A DNA stretch of 42,111 nt. Origin: Streptomyces misionensis (GTDB taxonomy: Bacteria; Actinomycetota; Actinomycetes; Streptomycetales; Streptomycetaceae). A program made the translations under genes and the position numbers. The stretch is taken from the NCBI RefSeq assembly GCF_007896895.1, contig NZ_VOGW01000183.1, forward strand, positions 85,185-127,295, read 5' to 3'. Positions 24,376 through 33,337 of this stretch are shown one piece after another (the first letter of the stretch is position 1; each line of letters begins with the position of its first letter). Under the pieces are notes generated by a model. The model was not told the DNA's origin, did not search any database, and was given only the letters and a program-made list of their open reading frames with translations.

Positions 24376-25803
24376 ATGACGGGTCGGCAAGGACCGGCGA
24401 AACTGGCCGTGCGGTCGGGCCGGTCAGGGCGCCTGAGCGACCGGGGACTGGAACTGGTCCTGCTGATAGGCGCCATTTTCATCTGCATGTACGGTTACGC
24501 CGAGACGGCCCTCGCCGTCACCGGGAAGCTGCCCCCGGGCATGGCGGCGACGTGCGCGGCCGCAGCCGCGCTGCCCCTGGTGTGCCACGTTGTCGTACGC
24601 CGGTTCGCGCCGCATGCCGATCCGCTGATCCTGCCCCTGGCCACCCTGCTGAGCGGTCTGGGTCTCGTCCTGATCCACCGTCTCGACATCGCCTACGCGT
24701 CGCACTACCACCACTCGACGGCCGCGGCGCCGGGTCAGCTCATGTGGTGCGGGATAGCTACGGCGGTGTTCGCCGCCGCGGTGGTGCCGCTGCGAGACCA
24801 CCGCAGGCTGCAGCGGTATCCGTACGTCACGATCGCCGTGGGCATGGTCCTGTTGATGGCGCCGGCGTTCTACCCCGGTGACGTCTACGGTGCCAAGCGG
24901 TGGATCTTCATCGGGCCGCTGTCCTTCCAGCCCGGCGAGTTCGTGAAGATCGTCATCGTGGTGTTCTTCGCCGGGTATCTGACGATGCGCAGGGACGCCC
25001 TCGCGCTCGCCGGGCGGCGGCTCATGGGCATGTATCTGCCGCGCGGCCGGCAGCTCGGCCCGGTCGCGGCCGTGTGGATCCTGAGCCTGCTCGTCCTGGT
25101 CTTCGAGCGGGACCTCGGCACCTCGCTGATCTTCTTCGGCCTGTTCGTGATCATGCTGTACGTCGCCACCGAGCGGACCAGCTGGGTGGTGTTCGGCGTC
25201 GTCATGTTCGCCGTCGGCGCCTTCGTCGTCGGCTCCTTCGAACCGCATGTCCACGGCCGTGTCGTCGCCTGGCTGCACCCGATGGACATCTTCCTCCCGC
25301 CCGACAAGCGCCCACCGGGGCTGATCTCGGACCAGGCCGCCCAGGCCCTGTTCAGCTTCGGCTCGGGCGGCTTCTTCGGCACCGGTCTCGGCGAGGGCCA
25401 TCCGGAGCTCATCGGGTTCGCCGGGCGCAGTGACTTCATCCTCACCACGGTCGGCGAGGAACTGGGCCTGGTCGGGGTGACGCTCGTCATCCTGCTCTAC
25501 GCGCTGCTCGCCGAGCGGGGCCTGCGCACGGCCCTGACCGTCACCGATCCGTTCGGCAAGCTGCTCGCCGGGGGCCTGGCCTCGGCGCTCGTTCTCCAGG
25601 TCTTCGTCGTCGTGGGTGGGGTCACCGGGCTCATCCCGCTCACCGGCAAGGCCCTGCCGTTCCTCGCCCAGGGCGGCTCGTCCATGGTGGCCAACTGGCT
25701 GCTGGTCGCTGTTCTGATCAAGGTCAGCGACACGGCCCGCCGACCTCCGCCGGAACCGGCCGTCGACGTCAGCGCCGCCGAGACCCAGTTGGTCCGGCCA
25801 TGA
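24376..25803 (+). CDS. FtsW/RodA-like SEDS glycan polymerase (paralogue 3)
   Basis: A 475-residue membrane protein. The start at 24376 is preferred over the in-frame ATG at 24352 because GAGGGGGAAGG lies just before it. Landmarks are DVYGAKRWIFIGPLSFQPGE, FERDLGTSLIFFGLFVIM, the catalytic-loop Asp in FAGRSDFILTTVGEELGLVG, and GLIPLTGKALPFLAQGGSSM. This C-terminal version (LTGKxLPFxxxGGSS) marks the Streptomyces FtsW-like group also found beside pkn/pbpA genes, but no partner class B PBP is here. The relic at 12.9 kb matches its C-terminus. The tatB-like gene follows 40 bp downstream, probably as one transcript. Confidence 0.92.
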   Translation: MTGRQGPAKLAVRSGRSGRLSDRGLELVLLIGAIFICMYGYAETALAVTGKLPPGMAATCAAAAALPLVCHVVVRRFAPHADPLILPLATLLSGLGLVLIHRLDIAYASHYHHSTAAAPGQLMWCGIATAVFAAAVVPLRDHRRLQRYPYVTIAVGMVLLMAPAFYPGDVYGAKRWIFIGPLSFQPGEFVKIVIVVFFAGYLTMRRDALALAGRRLMGMYLPRGRQLGPVAAVWILSLLVLVFERDLGTSLIFFGLFVIMLYVATERTSWVVFGVVMFAVGAFVVGSFEPHVHGRVVAWLHPMDIFLPPDKRPPGLISDQAAQALFSFGSGGFFGTGLGEGHPELIGFAGRSDFILTTVGEELGLVGVTLVILLYALLAERGLRTALTVTDPFGKLLAGGLASALVLQVFVVVGGVTGLIPLTGKALPFLAQGGSSMVANWLLVAVLIKVSDTARRPPPEPAVDVSAAETQLVRP

Positions 25804-25843
25804 GCCCGCCATCCCCTTCGGTGACAGAGCGGAGGCACCGACG

Positions 25844-26269
25844 TTGTTCGACGTGAGCCCCCTGGACCTGCTCGTCCTGGGAATTATGATCATCCTGCTG
25901 TTCGGCCCCGACAAGCTGCCCGAGGTCATACAGAAGGTGAGCGGGTTCCTGCGGAAGGTCCGCGCGTTCTCTGAGGCCGCCAGGGAGGATGTCCGCTCGG
26001 AACTGGGTCCGGAGTTCAAAGACCTGGAGCTGTCGGACCTGCACCCGAAGACGTTCGTGCGCAAGCACCTCCTCGACGCCGACGGCCTCGGGATCGAGGA
26101 GATCCGCTCCGCCCTGGACCCACGGGCGGAGTTGGCGGAACTGGCCGACGCGGTGAACGACGAGCCGAGCGAGCCGACTGAGCGGGGCGCGCGAACCGAC
26201 AGTGGGGCGAGCCGAGCAGCCTCGCCGGAGCAGGCTCCCGCGCACGTCTACGATCCTGACGCCACCTGA
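25844..26269 (+). CDS. tatB: TatB-like Sec-independent translocase subunit (paralogue)
   Basis: A 141-residue protein, starting at TTG 25844 after GGAGG. An N-terminal membrane helix with the TatA/B hinge FGPDKLPEVI is followed by a long amphipathic helix (QKVSGFLRKVRAFSEAARED), then ELGPEFKDLELSDLHPKTFV, a segment characteristic of Streptomyces TatB. An acidic, disordered tail ends at 26269. It would act in recognising twin-arginine substrates. Housekeeping tatB lies elsewhere in Streptomyces, so this copy, tied to a SEDS gene, may serve a special set of exported wall enzymes or may bind the usual TatC. Intact. Confidence 0.85.
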   Translation: MFDVSPLDLLVLGIMIILLFGPDKLPEVIQKVSGFLRKVRAFSEAAREDVRSELGPEFKDLELSDLHPKTFVRKHLLDADGLGIEEIRSALDPRAELAELADAVNDEPSEPTERGARTDSGASRAASPEQAPAHVYDPDAT

Positions 26270-26310
26270 GCCGGGGCGAGCGGTCAGACGGCCTGAGCCG
26301 CGCCGGACGA

Positions 26311-26520
26311 TCAGGAGATGTAGCGGAGGGGCGGCCCGTCACCCGAAGAAGGCAGCGCAAACTCCTTCTGGACCGCGGCGGGCCGGCGGCCGTAATCACC
26401 GGAACGGCCCGGCCCGCCGGAGCTCCTGGCCGACGAACCGAATCGACTGTCACCCCTTCCGGATTCGACGCCGCCGTTACGGGTGCGGGTGAAGCGGTCG
26501 TTCGTGCGTGTGCGGTTCAT
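26311..26520 (-). pseudogene. N-terminal stub of a DEAD-box RNA helicase
   Basis: Starts MNRTRTNDRFTRTRNGG, then FGSSARSSGGPGRSGDYGRR and PAAVQKEFALP, the low-complexity N-terminus typical of Streptomyces DEAD-box helicases, up to the point just before the helicase core. It then diverges (SSGDGPPLRYIS) and stops. The helicase core is absent. A truncated copy left by recombination is the simplest reading. A short RGG-like peptide with a role of its own is less likely. Confidence 0.65.
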
Positions 26521-27718
26521 GCGGAAACTTCCTCGATGCGGCACATATCAAGGAATTCCCGCAGGGATCAGTAGCACAGCGAATCGCAAGAATGGACCGA
26601 TGGAATGCGAAAGCGAATCTGACCGACGAAAAATCCGTGCGGGCACAGGAGCTGGAATGAGTGGCGCGAAGCAGACGCAATGTTCGGGAGTCCACCGCGA
26701 TGAAGGGATGCGGGCACCCGTGAAGGATGCTCCGTATGCGGGGAGCCGACGGTTTTCCTGGTTGTCGCCCGCAGGCGAAACCACTCCGGGAAAATGCGAG
26801 TAGCTGCGGCGCGCACCCCGAAGGACGCGGGATCCAGCTACAAGTAGATGATCACCCCGTCCGGAAAAGAAACCAGATAACAAAAGCGGTTCCAGCAGCG
26901 CAGGCGCCGAACCGGAGAGCACTTGAAGTTTTGGGAACCACAACTGCAACTGACATCGAGAGGAGCACGCCGCAGCGGCCTGTGTACGGTGAAGAATCCC
27001 ACCCCACTTAATGCGTTAGAGAATCTTCCTGCCTGTCCCGTTGAAACCTCGGCTCGCGGACACAGATTTTGACCCAGCCGAAGCGCAACGTTTCGGCACG
27101 TTCTGGGGGCGCGCCCCGCATAAGGGCTGCTCTCCCAAAAGATGGTGCGGGCGGGCGTGGAGGTCAGGGTGGTTCCGACAAGCGTCACGGCCCGTCTCCG
27201 GCACGCACGGTAGCGGCCATATCGAAGACCATCAAGGACCAGACCGTCGATCAGCTCGGTGGAAACAGCAGCATCCTGGTGCGGCAACGCCGTGACACGA
27301 GGAAACGGCGGCTGACGGGTCAGTACCTGACCCTCGACGACCTTCATCAGCGGGAACGCTGTCTGAAGCAGGCGGTGCAGCTGGTCTTCAGCCATGCCTT
27401 CGTGGAGGAGACGGTGCTGTGGCCCCGCCGTACGAGCCTCAGGCCCGGACGGCGAGGAACTGACAACAGCCGCAGTCGTTTTGACAGCGGTACAGGGGCA
27501 CGCAAGGTGCGCAACACCGGCCGCGTACCCTCGGACAAGGCAGTGCCCTCATCCCGGAATTCCAGTTCGGCGGCGCCACCGGCCCGAGCCAACCGCGTCT
27601 GGGCCCCAGACGAGTCCCCCGGCTATGCCCCGCCCGCGACGCGCGCACGGGCATGCGCACGTCGCGGGCCACTGCACGGTCGCGCGACTGGATAGCGCGA
27701 GTGCCGGTGAAGCGGTTA
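26521..27718. other. About 1.2 kb with no recognisable gene
   Basis: The base composition here is lower in GC than in the flanks (notably 26550-27100). Several overlapping open frames exist on both strands, but none has a ribosome site, third-position bias and family match together. It is probably decayed or foreign DNA left of the IS630 element. Confidence 0.5.
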
Positions 27719-28868
27719 CTGACCTTCAAAGCGTGGTGTCGTAGGGGCTGACGCCTCATGATCCCTGCGGTATGCCGACTGCATGAGGTATGCGCAAGGG
27801 GGCGGGCTGACCGACGAGCGGCGGGCCTTCCGCGAGCAGCTGAGGATGGAGGCGGCCGAGCGGTTCGTCCAAGGCGACGAGAACGCGGTCATCGCGCACG
27901 AGCTACGGGTCAGTGTCCGGTCGGTGCAGCGCTGGCGCAGGGCCTGGCCCCAGGGCGGGCCGAGAGCCCTGGCATCCAGGGGTCCTGCGTCATTGCCGCT
28001 GCTCAGTGACGAGTTGTTCGCGGTGCTGGAGCGGGAACTGGCCAAGGGGCCGGTGGCACACGGCTGGCCGGACCAGACCCGGACCCTGTCACGGATCAAG
28101 ACGCTCATCGGGCGCCGGTTCCACAAGAGCTACACCGTGCAGGGTGTGGCCGCGCTGCTCAAGAGGCGTGGCTCGAGCTGCCAGGTGCGGCCCGGCGGGC
28201 GGTGAAGCGCGACGAGGCGGCGGTGGCCGGCTGGGTGAAGGAGACCTGGCCGAGCGTGGAAGGACCGTGGCGGCGCTCGGGGCCTGGCTCGTCTTCGAGG
28301 ACGAGGCCGGTTTCTCGATGACGCCGCCGACCACCCGCACCTGGTCGCGCCGCGGCCACACCCCGGTGATCCGCGTGCGGGGCCGCTCCCGCCGCCGCTT
28401 ATCGGTGGCCGCCCTGGCCTGCTACAAGGCCGGCGAACCCTCGCGGCTGATCTACCGTCCCTGCCCGGACGCCCGGCCTGATGGGCGCAAGAGCTTCTCC
28501 TGGAAGGAGTACCGCGACCTGAGCCAGACCGCCCACCGGCAGCTCGGCGGCCCGATCGTGCTGGTCTGGGACAGTCTCAACACACACCTGACGGCCGGAG
28601 TGCGCCGCTACATCGCCGACCGCGACTGGCTCACCGTCTTCCAACTGCCGCCCTACGCACCCGACCTCAACCCGGTCGAAGGCATCTGGTCCGTCCTGCG
28701 ACGCACCACCACAGCCAACCGCGCGTTCGCCGACGCCGACGACCTGATCACCGCTGCCCGGCGCGGCCTACGCCAGCTCCAGTACCGCCCCGACGTCCTC
28801 GACGCCTGCCTCACCGGCACCGGCCTCCGGTGCCAGCCACCATGACGACATCACGCATTCAAGGTCAG
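27719..28868 (+). mobile_element. IS630-family insertion sequence, 1150 bp with TIRs and TA duplication
   Basis: The left end starts CTGACCTTCAAAGCGTGGTG (27719) and the right end, read inward from 28868, starts CTGACCTTGAATGCGTGATG. The terminal inverted repeats match at 21 of 24 positions. Both ends are flanked by TA (27717-27718 and 28869-28870), the target duplication of the IS630-Tc1-mariner group. The borders are complete, so this is a recent or well-preserved insertion. Confidence 0.92.
27783..28845 (+). pseudogene. IS630 transposase, probably inactive (extra frameshift)
   Basis: The N-terminal frame (27783-28205) encodes a helix-turn-helix region, HELRVSVRSVQRWRRAWPQG, and TRTLSRIKTLIGRRF. 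It should continue as ARRAVKRDEAAVAGWVKETW, but that segment is in another frame from about 28185, and the first frame stops at 28205. A second shift near 28265 leads to the catalytic part with the DDE residues in LVFEDEAGFSMTPP, LVWDSLNTHL and APDLNPVEGIWSVL. In this family one shift between the two parts is common and may be programmed. The first shift, inside the N-terminal frame, is an extra lesion, so this copy is probably unable to make full transposase. Confidence 0.8.
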
Positions 28869-28889
28869 TAGATCGCGGGACTCATCGAC

Positions 28890-29132
28890 TCAGCCGCCGC
28901 TCTTGCGCCTGAACGACCGCTGGCTCGCAGCCGGGCCGTGCGCCGAACGCACCTTTGATGCATCGGACTTGGCGGCCATATCAGCGGCATCCGCCTGCAC
29001 ACCACGCTTGCGCGCCAGGGCTTCGCGGAACTTGCGCTTGAGGTCGTAGTTGCCGTCGCTGTCCGGCTCCAGAGGAGACGTCTCGGGGGCAGCCGGCTCC
29101 GAACCTTCCGTAGATACGGGCTCTGCGGACAT
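28890..29132 (-). CDS. DUF5302 family protein
   Basis: An 80-residue protein with AGGAGG 6 bases before the ATG: MSAEPVSTEGSEPAAPETSP, then DLKRKFREALARKRGVQADA, ending ASQRSFRRKSGG. The central charged helix and the SQRxFRRKSG tail are typical of DUF5302, a small protein widespread in Streptomyces with unknown function. Intact. It lies 20 bp beyond the IS630 right end; the insertion hit just downstream of its stop. Confidence 0.85.
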   Translation of the reverse strand: MSAEPVSTEGSEPAAPETSPLEPDSDGNYDLKRKFREALARKRGVQADAADMAAKSDASKVRSAHGPAASQRSFRRKSGG

Positions 29133-29756
29133 GTTGACCTCCTGGGTTCGGGGGGTGGGCAAGCACAGCTTGTCATGCCGGGCGCAGTGCGATGTGCCGG
29201 CAACATCATCCTGTCCGTTTCGGCGGGCACCCTCTCGCGGCCAGCGGCGTTGACTTCGTAGGTGAGGCACACAGGACGGCTTCGGGTCGGGCCAAGAGTT
29301 GTCGATCCCGTGGCCAGGCTGCCAGGGCAACGGCTCTCAGCCGTTGCGATGCACGAGGGCGGTCCTGCGGGCCTCGGCGAGCTTGCGGGCCTCGCCCGCC
29401 TTTCGGGACCTGCCACCGGCGCCGCGGGAGGGCTCTTGCTTGTGCCGAGGCTGCGGAAGGGAGCATTGCTGTTCTTGGGCCAGGGGACGGCGTGCCCGCC
29501 ATCGAGCTGCATCCCGGAGGGAGCCTTGGCGCCGGTGATCCGGCTCAGATCCGCCCAGATGCTAGATCTTGGACTTGAACATGGTGCGCAGCATTTTCAA
29601 CTCGGCTCCCTGCCTGCTTTGTGCAGGTCAAGGGCGTTGTTCACTGTACATCGGCACTCCTCGAACTCGAAGATTCCGAGGAACCTTGCTCCCGGCTCTC
29701 GGCATGACGTGTACACAGTGACCGAAGGTGATCGCCGGGTGAGCAGGTACCCGTCG
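29133..29756. other. Gene-poor gap before the polyketide block, with one possible C-terminal scrap
   Basis: No complete gene was seen. On the minus strand a frame ending at 29337 reads RSRKAGEARKLAEARRTALV then HRNG and a stop. It looks like the charged C-terminus of a small protein, but no start or family could be assigned. The rest (29500-29756) shows nothing recognisable. Confidence 0.4.
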
Positions 29757-31118
29757 TCAGGGAGTGGCCGTCTCCTCCGGGGGCGGGTCCTCAGTGACCC
29801 GGAAGCGGTTGATGGCTTCGATGTGCCGGGCCCGCGTCTCCTTGTCGCGCACGCCCAGGCCTTCCTCGGGCGCCAGGCACAGCACGCCGACCTTGCCCTG
29901 GTGCAGGTTGCGGTGGACGTCGTAGGCGGCCTGGCCGGTGTCCTGGAGGGAGTAGACCTTGGACAGGGTGGGGTGGATCCTGCCCTTGGCGATCAGCCGG
30001 TTGGCCTCCCACGCCTCGCGGTAGTTGGCGAAGTGCGAGCCGATGATGCGCTTCAGCGACATCCACAGGTACCGGTTGTCGTAGACGTGCTCGTAGCCGG
30101 ACGTCGACGCGCAGGTGACGACGGTGCCCCCCTTGCGCGTGACGTACACACTGGCGCCGAAGGTCTCGCGGCCGGGGTGCTCGAAGACGATGTCGACGTC
30201 CTCGCCGCCGGTCAGCTCACGGATGCGGCCGCCGAACCGTTTCCATTCCTTCGGGTCCTGGGTGTGGGCGTCCTGCCAGAAGCGGTAGTCCTCGGCGTCG
30301 CGGTCGATGACGGCCTCGGCGCCCATCCCCCTGCATATCTCGGCCTTCTGCGGCGAGGAGACCACGCAGACCGGTGTGGCACCGCCGGCGAGGACGAGTT
30401 GCGTGGCGTACGAGCCGAGGCCACCGCTCGCCCCCCAGACAAGGACGTTGTCGCCCTGCTTCATCTGGGCGCCGTTGCGGGAGACGAGCTGGCGGTAGGC
30501 GGTGGAGTTGACCAGGCCGGGGGCGGCGGCCTCCTCCCAGCTCAGATGCGCGGGCTTGGGCATGAGCTGGTTGGACTTCACCAGCGCGATCTCCGCCAGG
30601 CCGCCGAAGTTGGTCTCGAAGCCCCAGATGCGCTGCTCGGGGTCGAGCATGGTGTCGCCGTGGCCGTCGGCGGACTCCAGTTCCACACTGAGGCAGTGCG
30701 CGACGACCTCGTCGCCGGGCTTCCAGATGTTGACGCCCGGACCGGTGCGCAGCACCACGCCCGCCAGGTCCGATCCCAGGACGTGGTAAGGCAGGTCGTG
30801 CCGGCGGGCCGACGCACTGAGCCTGCCGTAGCGCTCCAGGAAGCGGAACGTCGGCAGGGGTTCGAAGACGGCCGACCACACGGTGTTGTAGTTGACCGAG
30901 GAGGCCATCACGGCCACCAGCGCCTCACCGGGGCCGGGCGACGGGGTCGGCACTTCCGCCATATGGAGCGACTTCCGCGGATCCTTGTCGGCCGAGTCCA
31001 CCCCCTCGAAGAGGCCGGTCTCGTCCTTGCGGGTGACGATGCCGCGGAAGGAATCGGGAATCCGGACACCGGCCCAGTCCTGCCGGGTGACGTCCTCGGA
31101 AAGGAGCGCGCTGGTCAT
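29757..31118 (-). CDS. ccr: Crotonyl-CoA carboxylase/reductase
   Basis: About 453 residues of the medium-chain reductase superfamily. It converts crotonyl-CoA, CO2 and NADPH to ethylmalonyl-CoA, a polyketide extender. Visible are VNYNTVWSA, IWGFETNFGGLAEIALV, the NADPH site LVWGASGGLGSYATQLVLAG, and IIGSHFANYREAWEANR. The Asn, Phe-Glu and His residues in these segments are those known to bind CO2 in this family. The ATG at 31118 is preferred over a GTG six codons upstream. Last gene of a minus-strand run with the thioesterase and alcohol dehydrogenase. Its presence predicts at least one ethyl branch, or a larger alkyl branch, in the product. Confidence 0.95.
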   Translation of the reverse strand: MTSALLSEDVTRQDWAGVRIPDSFRGIVTRKDETGLFEGVDSADKDPRKSLHMAEVPTPSPGPGEALVAVMASSVNYNTVWSAVFEPLPTFRFLERYGRLSASARRHDLPYHVLGSDLAGVVLRTGPGVNIWKPGDEVVAHCLSVELESADGHGDTMLDPEQRIWGFETNFGGLAEIALVKSNQLMPKPAHLSWEEAAAPGLVNSTAYRQLVSRNGAQMKQGDNVLVWGASGGLGSYATQLVLAGGATPVCVVSSPQKAEICRGMGAEAVIDRDAEDYRFWQDAHTQDPKEWKRFGGRIRELTGGEDVDIVFEHPGRETFGASVYVTRKGGTVVTCASTSGYEHVYDNRYLWMSLKRIIGSHFANYREAWEANRLIAKGRIHPTLSKVYSLQDTGQAAYDVHRNLHQGKVGVLCLAPEEGLGVRDKETRARHIEAINRFRVTEDPPPEETATP

Positions 31119-31201
31119 GTCTTCCACGTACCGCACCTTAAAGTGACGAGGTCAGCGCGGGAACCCCAGATTCTCGGGCCCGTGCAGGAGGGGTACCCCC
31201 C

Positions 31202-32002
31202 TTACGCCGTCGTCGGGCCCTGCACCGTGGGGTAAGGGGTGTTCGGGGATACGGCTGTCGCGGCGTGCCCCGCGATCAGTCCGACGATCGGCGCCTGGTG
31301 CGCCGACAGATAGAAGTGGCCGCCGGCGAAGGCCCGGAGCGTGAACGGCCCTTCGGTGTGCTTGGCCCAGGCCCGCGCCTCGTCCAGGGTCACCTTGGGA
31401 TCGTCGTCACCGATCAGGCACACCACCGGGCACCGCAGCTTCGGCCCCGGCTCGTACCGGTAGGTCTCGATGGCCCGGTAGTCGGCGCGGATCGCCGGCA
31501 GCACCATCCGCTGCACCTCCGGATCGGTGAGGAGTCCCGCGTCCGTGCCGTTCAGCCGGCGTATCTCCGCGAGGACGCCCTGGTCGTCCCGCAGGTGCAC
31601 GGTCTCCACCCGGACGCGGGACGGTGCACGTCGGGCGGAGACGAACAGGCCCCCCAGGACGATGCCGTGGTCGTTCTCCAGCCGGCGCGCGATCTCGAAG
31701 CCGAGGGTCGCTCCGAGGCTGTGCCCGAAGAAGAGCAATGGCCGGTCCGCCCAGGGCAGCAGTTCCGCCACCGCCTCGTCGGCCAGCTCGGCGATGCTGG
31801 TCGCACAGGGCTCGGCGCGCCGGTCCTGCCGGCCCGGGTACTGCAGGGCCACGACGTCGACGGAGGGCGGCATCGCCGCCGAGACCGGGTGGTAGAAGGA
31901 GGCGGAGCCGCCGGCGTGGGGCAGACAGACCAGCCGGACGTCACTGTCGGAACGGGGGTGGTAGCGGCGGATCCACGCACTGTTCCGCTCGGTCGGGTCG
32001 GC
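31202..32002 (-). CDS. Type II thioesterase (proofreading)
   Basis: A 266-residue alpha/beta hydrolase of the polyketide/nonribosomal type II thioesterase family. Catalytic Ser96 is in FFGHSLGATLGFE, the acid is in GDDDPKVTLDEA, and the His is in AGGHFYLSAH. VRLVCLPHAGGSASFY is the usual N-terminal signature. It removes stalled or wrong acyl groups from carrier domains. The ATG at 32002 is chosen because homology starts there and GGAAGGGA lies upstream; a longer frame to 32044 lacks support. Same strand as ccr, with an 83-bp gap. Confidence 0.93.
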   Translation of the reverse strand, partial: ADPTERNSAWIRRYHPRSDSDVRLVCLPHAGGSASFYHPVSAAMPPSVDVVALQYPGRQDRRAEPCATSIAELADEAVAELLPWADRPLLFFGHSLGATLGFEIARRLENDHGIVLGGLFVSARRAPSRVRVETVHLRDDQGVLAEIRRLNGTDAGLLTDPEVQRMVLPAIRADYRAIETYRYEPGPKLRCPVVCLIGDDDPKVTLDEARAWAKHTEGPFTLRAFAGGHFYLSAHQAPIVGLIAGHAATAVSPNTPYPTVQGPTTA

Positions 32003-32130
32003 CATGTCGCTGAGAAGTCCCTTCCACGGACAACCACGGAGCACGCTGGGAACGCTTGCCTGTCACAATCTGCGTCACAGTCTCCCTGTGCGTGAGCGGC
32101 GTTCCCACCCCTATCACCCCCCTCAGCCGG

Positions 32131-33165
32131 TCACCCGAGGTCGACCCACACCTTGCCCGATGCGGTGGCCGCCGCGGCGAACGCCTCGTCGACGTCGTCC
32201 AGGGGGTAGCCATCGCTGACCACCGCGCCTAGGGGGGAGGATGACGGTGAGCGCAGCGCGCCGACGGTCCGGGCGAAGTCTCCGGGGTGGTCGTAGACCA
32301 TGCTGCCGATGAGGGTGACCTGCCCGGCCACCAGGTCACGGGGAGAGAGCTCGAGCGGCGCGGTGCCGAGGCCGATCAGTACGGCGGTGCCGTACGGGGC
32401 GAGGCGCCGCAGCCCCTGCTCGACGGCTCCGGAGGCGCCGGAGGTCTCGAAGAGGTACGGGAATGTCTCGCCGCCCTGCGGCGCCGACAGCGCGCCCAGG
32501 GAACAAGCCCGTTCAAGGCGGGCCGCGTTGGGCTCCTGGACGTACACCGTCACCCCGTGCTCGACCAGTGCCCGGCACAGCAGCAGGCCCTGCGAGCCGG
32601 CACCGGTCACGAGGCAGGAGAGGCCGGGCGTGATGCCTGAGCGGCGCAGCGCCGCCCATGCCACGGTCGCCGGCTCCACGCAGACCAGGTCCTTCAGTGG
32701 CACGTCCGGCGCGACCGGCCACACGAACTCCACCGGCGCCACCGCGTATTCGCTCAGCAGCCCCGGCACGGTCAGCCCGACCGCGGCCCGGCCGGCACAG
32801 GCCGACGTCCGTCCCTCCCGGCACGGCGGGCACGCCAGACAGCAGTAGTCCGGCTCGATGACCACGTCCTGACCGACCGTCAGGCCCTCGACACCGACGC
32901 CGATCGCGGCCACGCGGCCGGCACCCTCGTGGCCCAGGATCCACGGCCGGCGCGGCGGGGGCCGCCGTCCCGCGTACACCGCGAGGTCGGAGCCGCACAG
33001 GCCGGTGCCGCGCATCCTGATCAGCACCTCTCCGGCACCGCACGTGGGGTCCGGCACGGAGGTCACGGACAGCACACCGGGCTCCGTCAGCACGGCGGCC
33101 CTCAAAGGACCGCCCACTCGTCGCGGCGGCGGATCGTCGGCGGGCGCATGCGCCAAGCCTGCCAC
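32131..33165 (-). CDS. Zinc-dependent medium-chain alcohol dehydrogenase
   Basis: Up to 344 residues. The catalytic zinc ligands are visible as Cys57 in GTGLCGSDL and His79-Glu80 in ILGHEGAGRV. The structural zinc Cys set is at about 109, 112, 115 and 123. The nucleotide fold has LVTGAGSQGLLLCRALVEHG. It probably oxidises or reduces an alcohol in precursor supply or tailoring; the substrate is unknown. The start is uncertain: GTG at 33165 or GTG at 33117 (just before PLRAAVLTEPG). It heads a minus-strand unit with the thioesterase and ccr. Confidence 0.88.
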   Translation of the reverse strand: MAGLAHAPADDPPPRRVGGPLRAAVLTEPGVLSVTSVPDPTCGAGEVLIRMRGTGLCGSDLAVYAGRRPPPRRPWILGHEGAGRVAAIGVGVEGLTVGQDVVIEPDYCCLACPPCREGRTSACAGRAAVGLTVPGLLSEYAVAPVEFVWPVAPDVPLKDLVCVEPATVAWAALRRSGITPGLSCLVTGAGSQGLLLCRALVEHGVTVYVQEPNAARLERACSLGALSAPQGGETFPYLFETSGASGAVEQGLRRLAPYGTAVLIGLGTAPLELSPRDLVAGQVTLIGSMVYDHPGDFARTVGALRSPSSSPLGAVVSDGYPLDDVDEAFAAAATASGKVWVDLG

Positions 33166-33337
33166 GTGCGATCAGCCCGCGGTAGACCGCACCGATGTCC
33201 TTGCGCCATTTTCTTCCGGCAGCGGCCAAATCCCCCTTCACAACAGCGGGTTTCGGCCTGTGGACGGGCTCGTCGAACGCGTACGCTGTGCCAGGCAATC
33301 ACGCACCGCGTGTACCATGAAAGAGGAGCATTTCGAC

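Noticed and set aside
26050..26062. TGCGCAA-like string in the tatB gene
   Set aside because: It lies inside coding sequence and is not a full octamer; no promoter context.
26838..27395. 185-codon minus-strand frame in the gap left of IS630
   Set aside because: No ribosome site, mixed composition, no recognised family. Also overlapped by equally long frames on the other strand.
33165..33317. TTGCGCAA regulon extending into the polyketide block
   Set aside because: CCTTGCGCCATTTTC near 33200 is only a partial match and lacks the 8-bp partner. The other PKS-block upstream regions show none.
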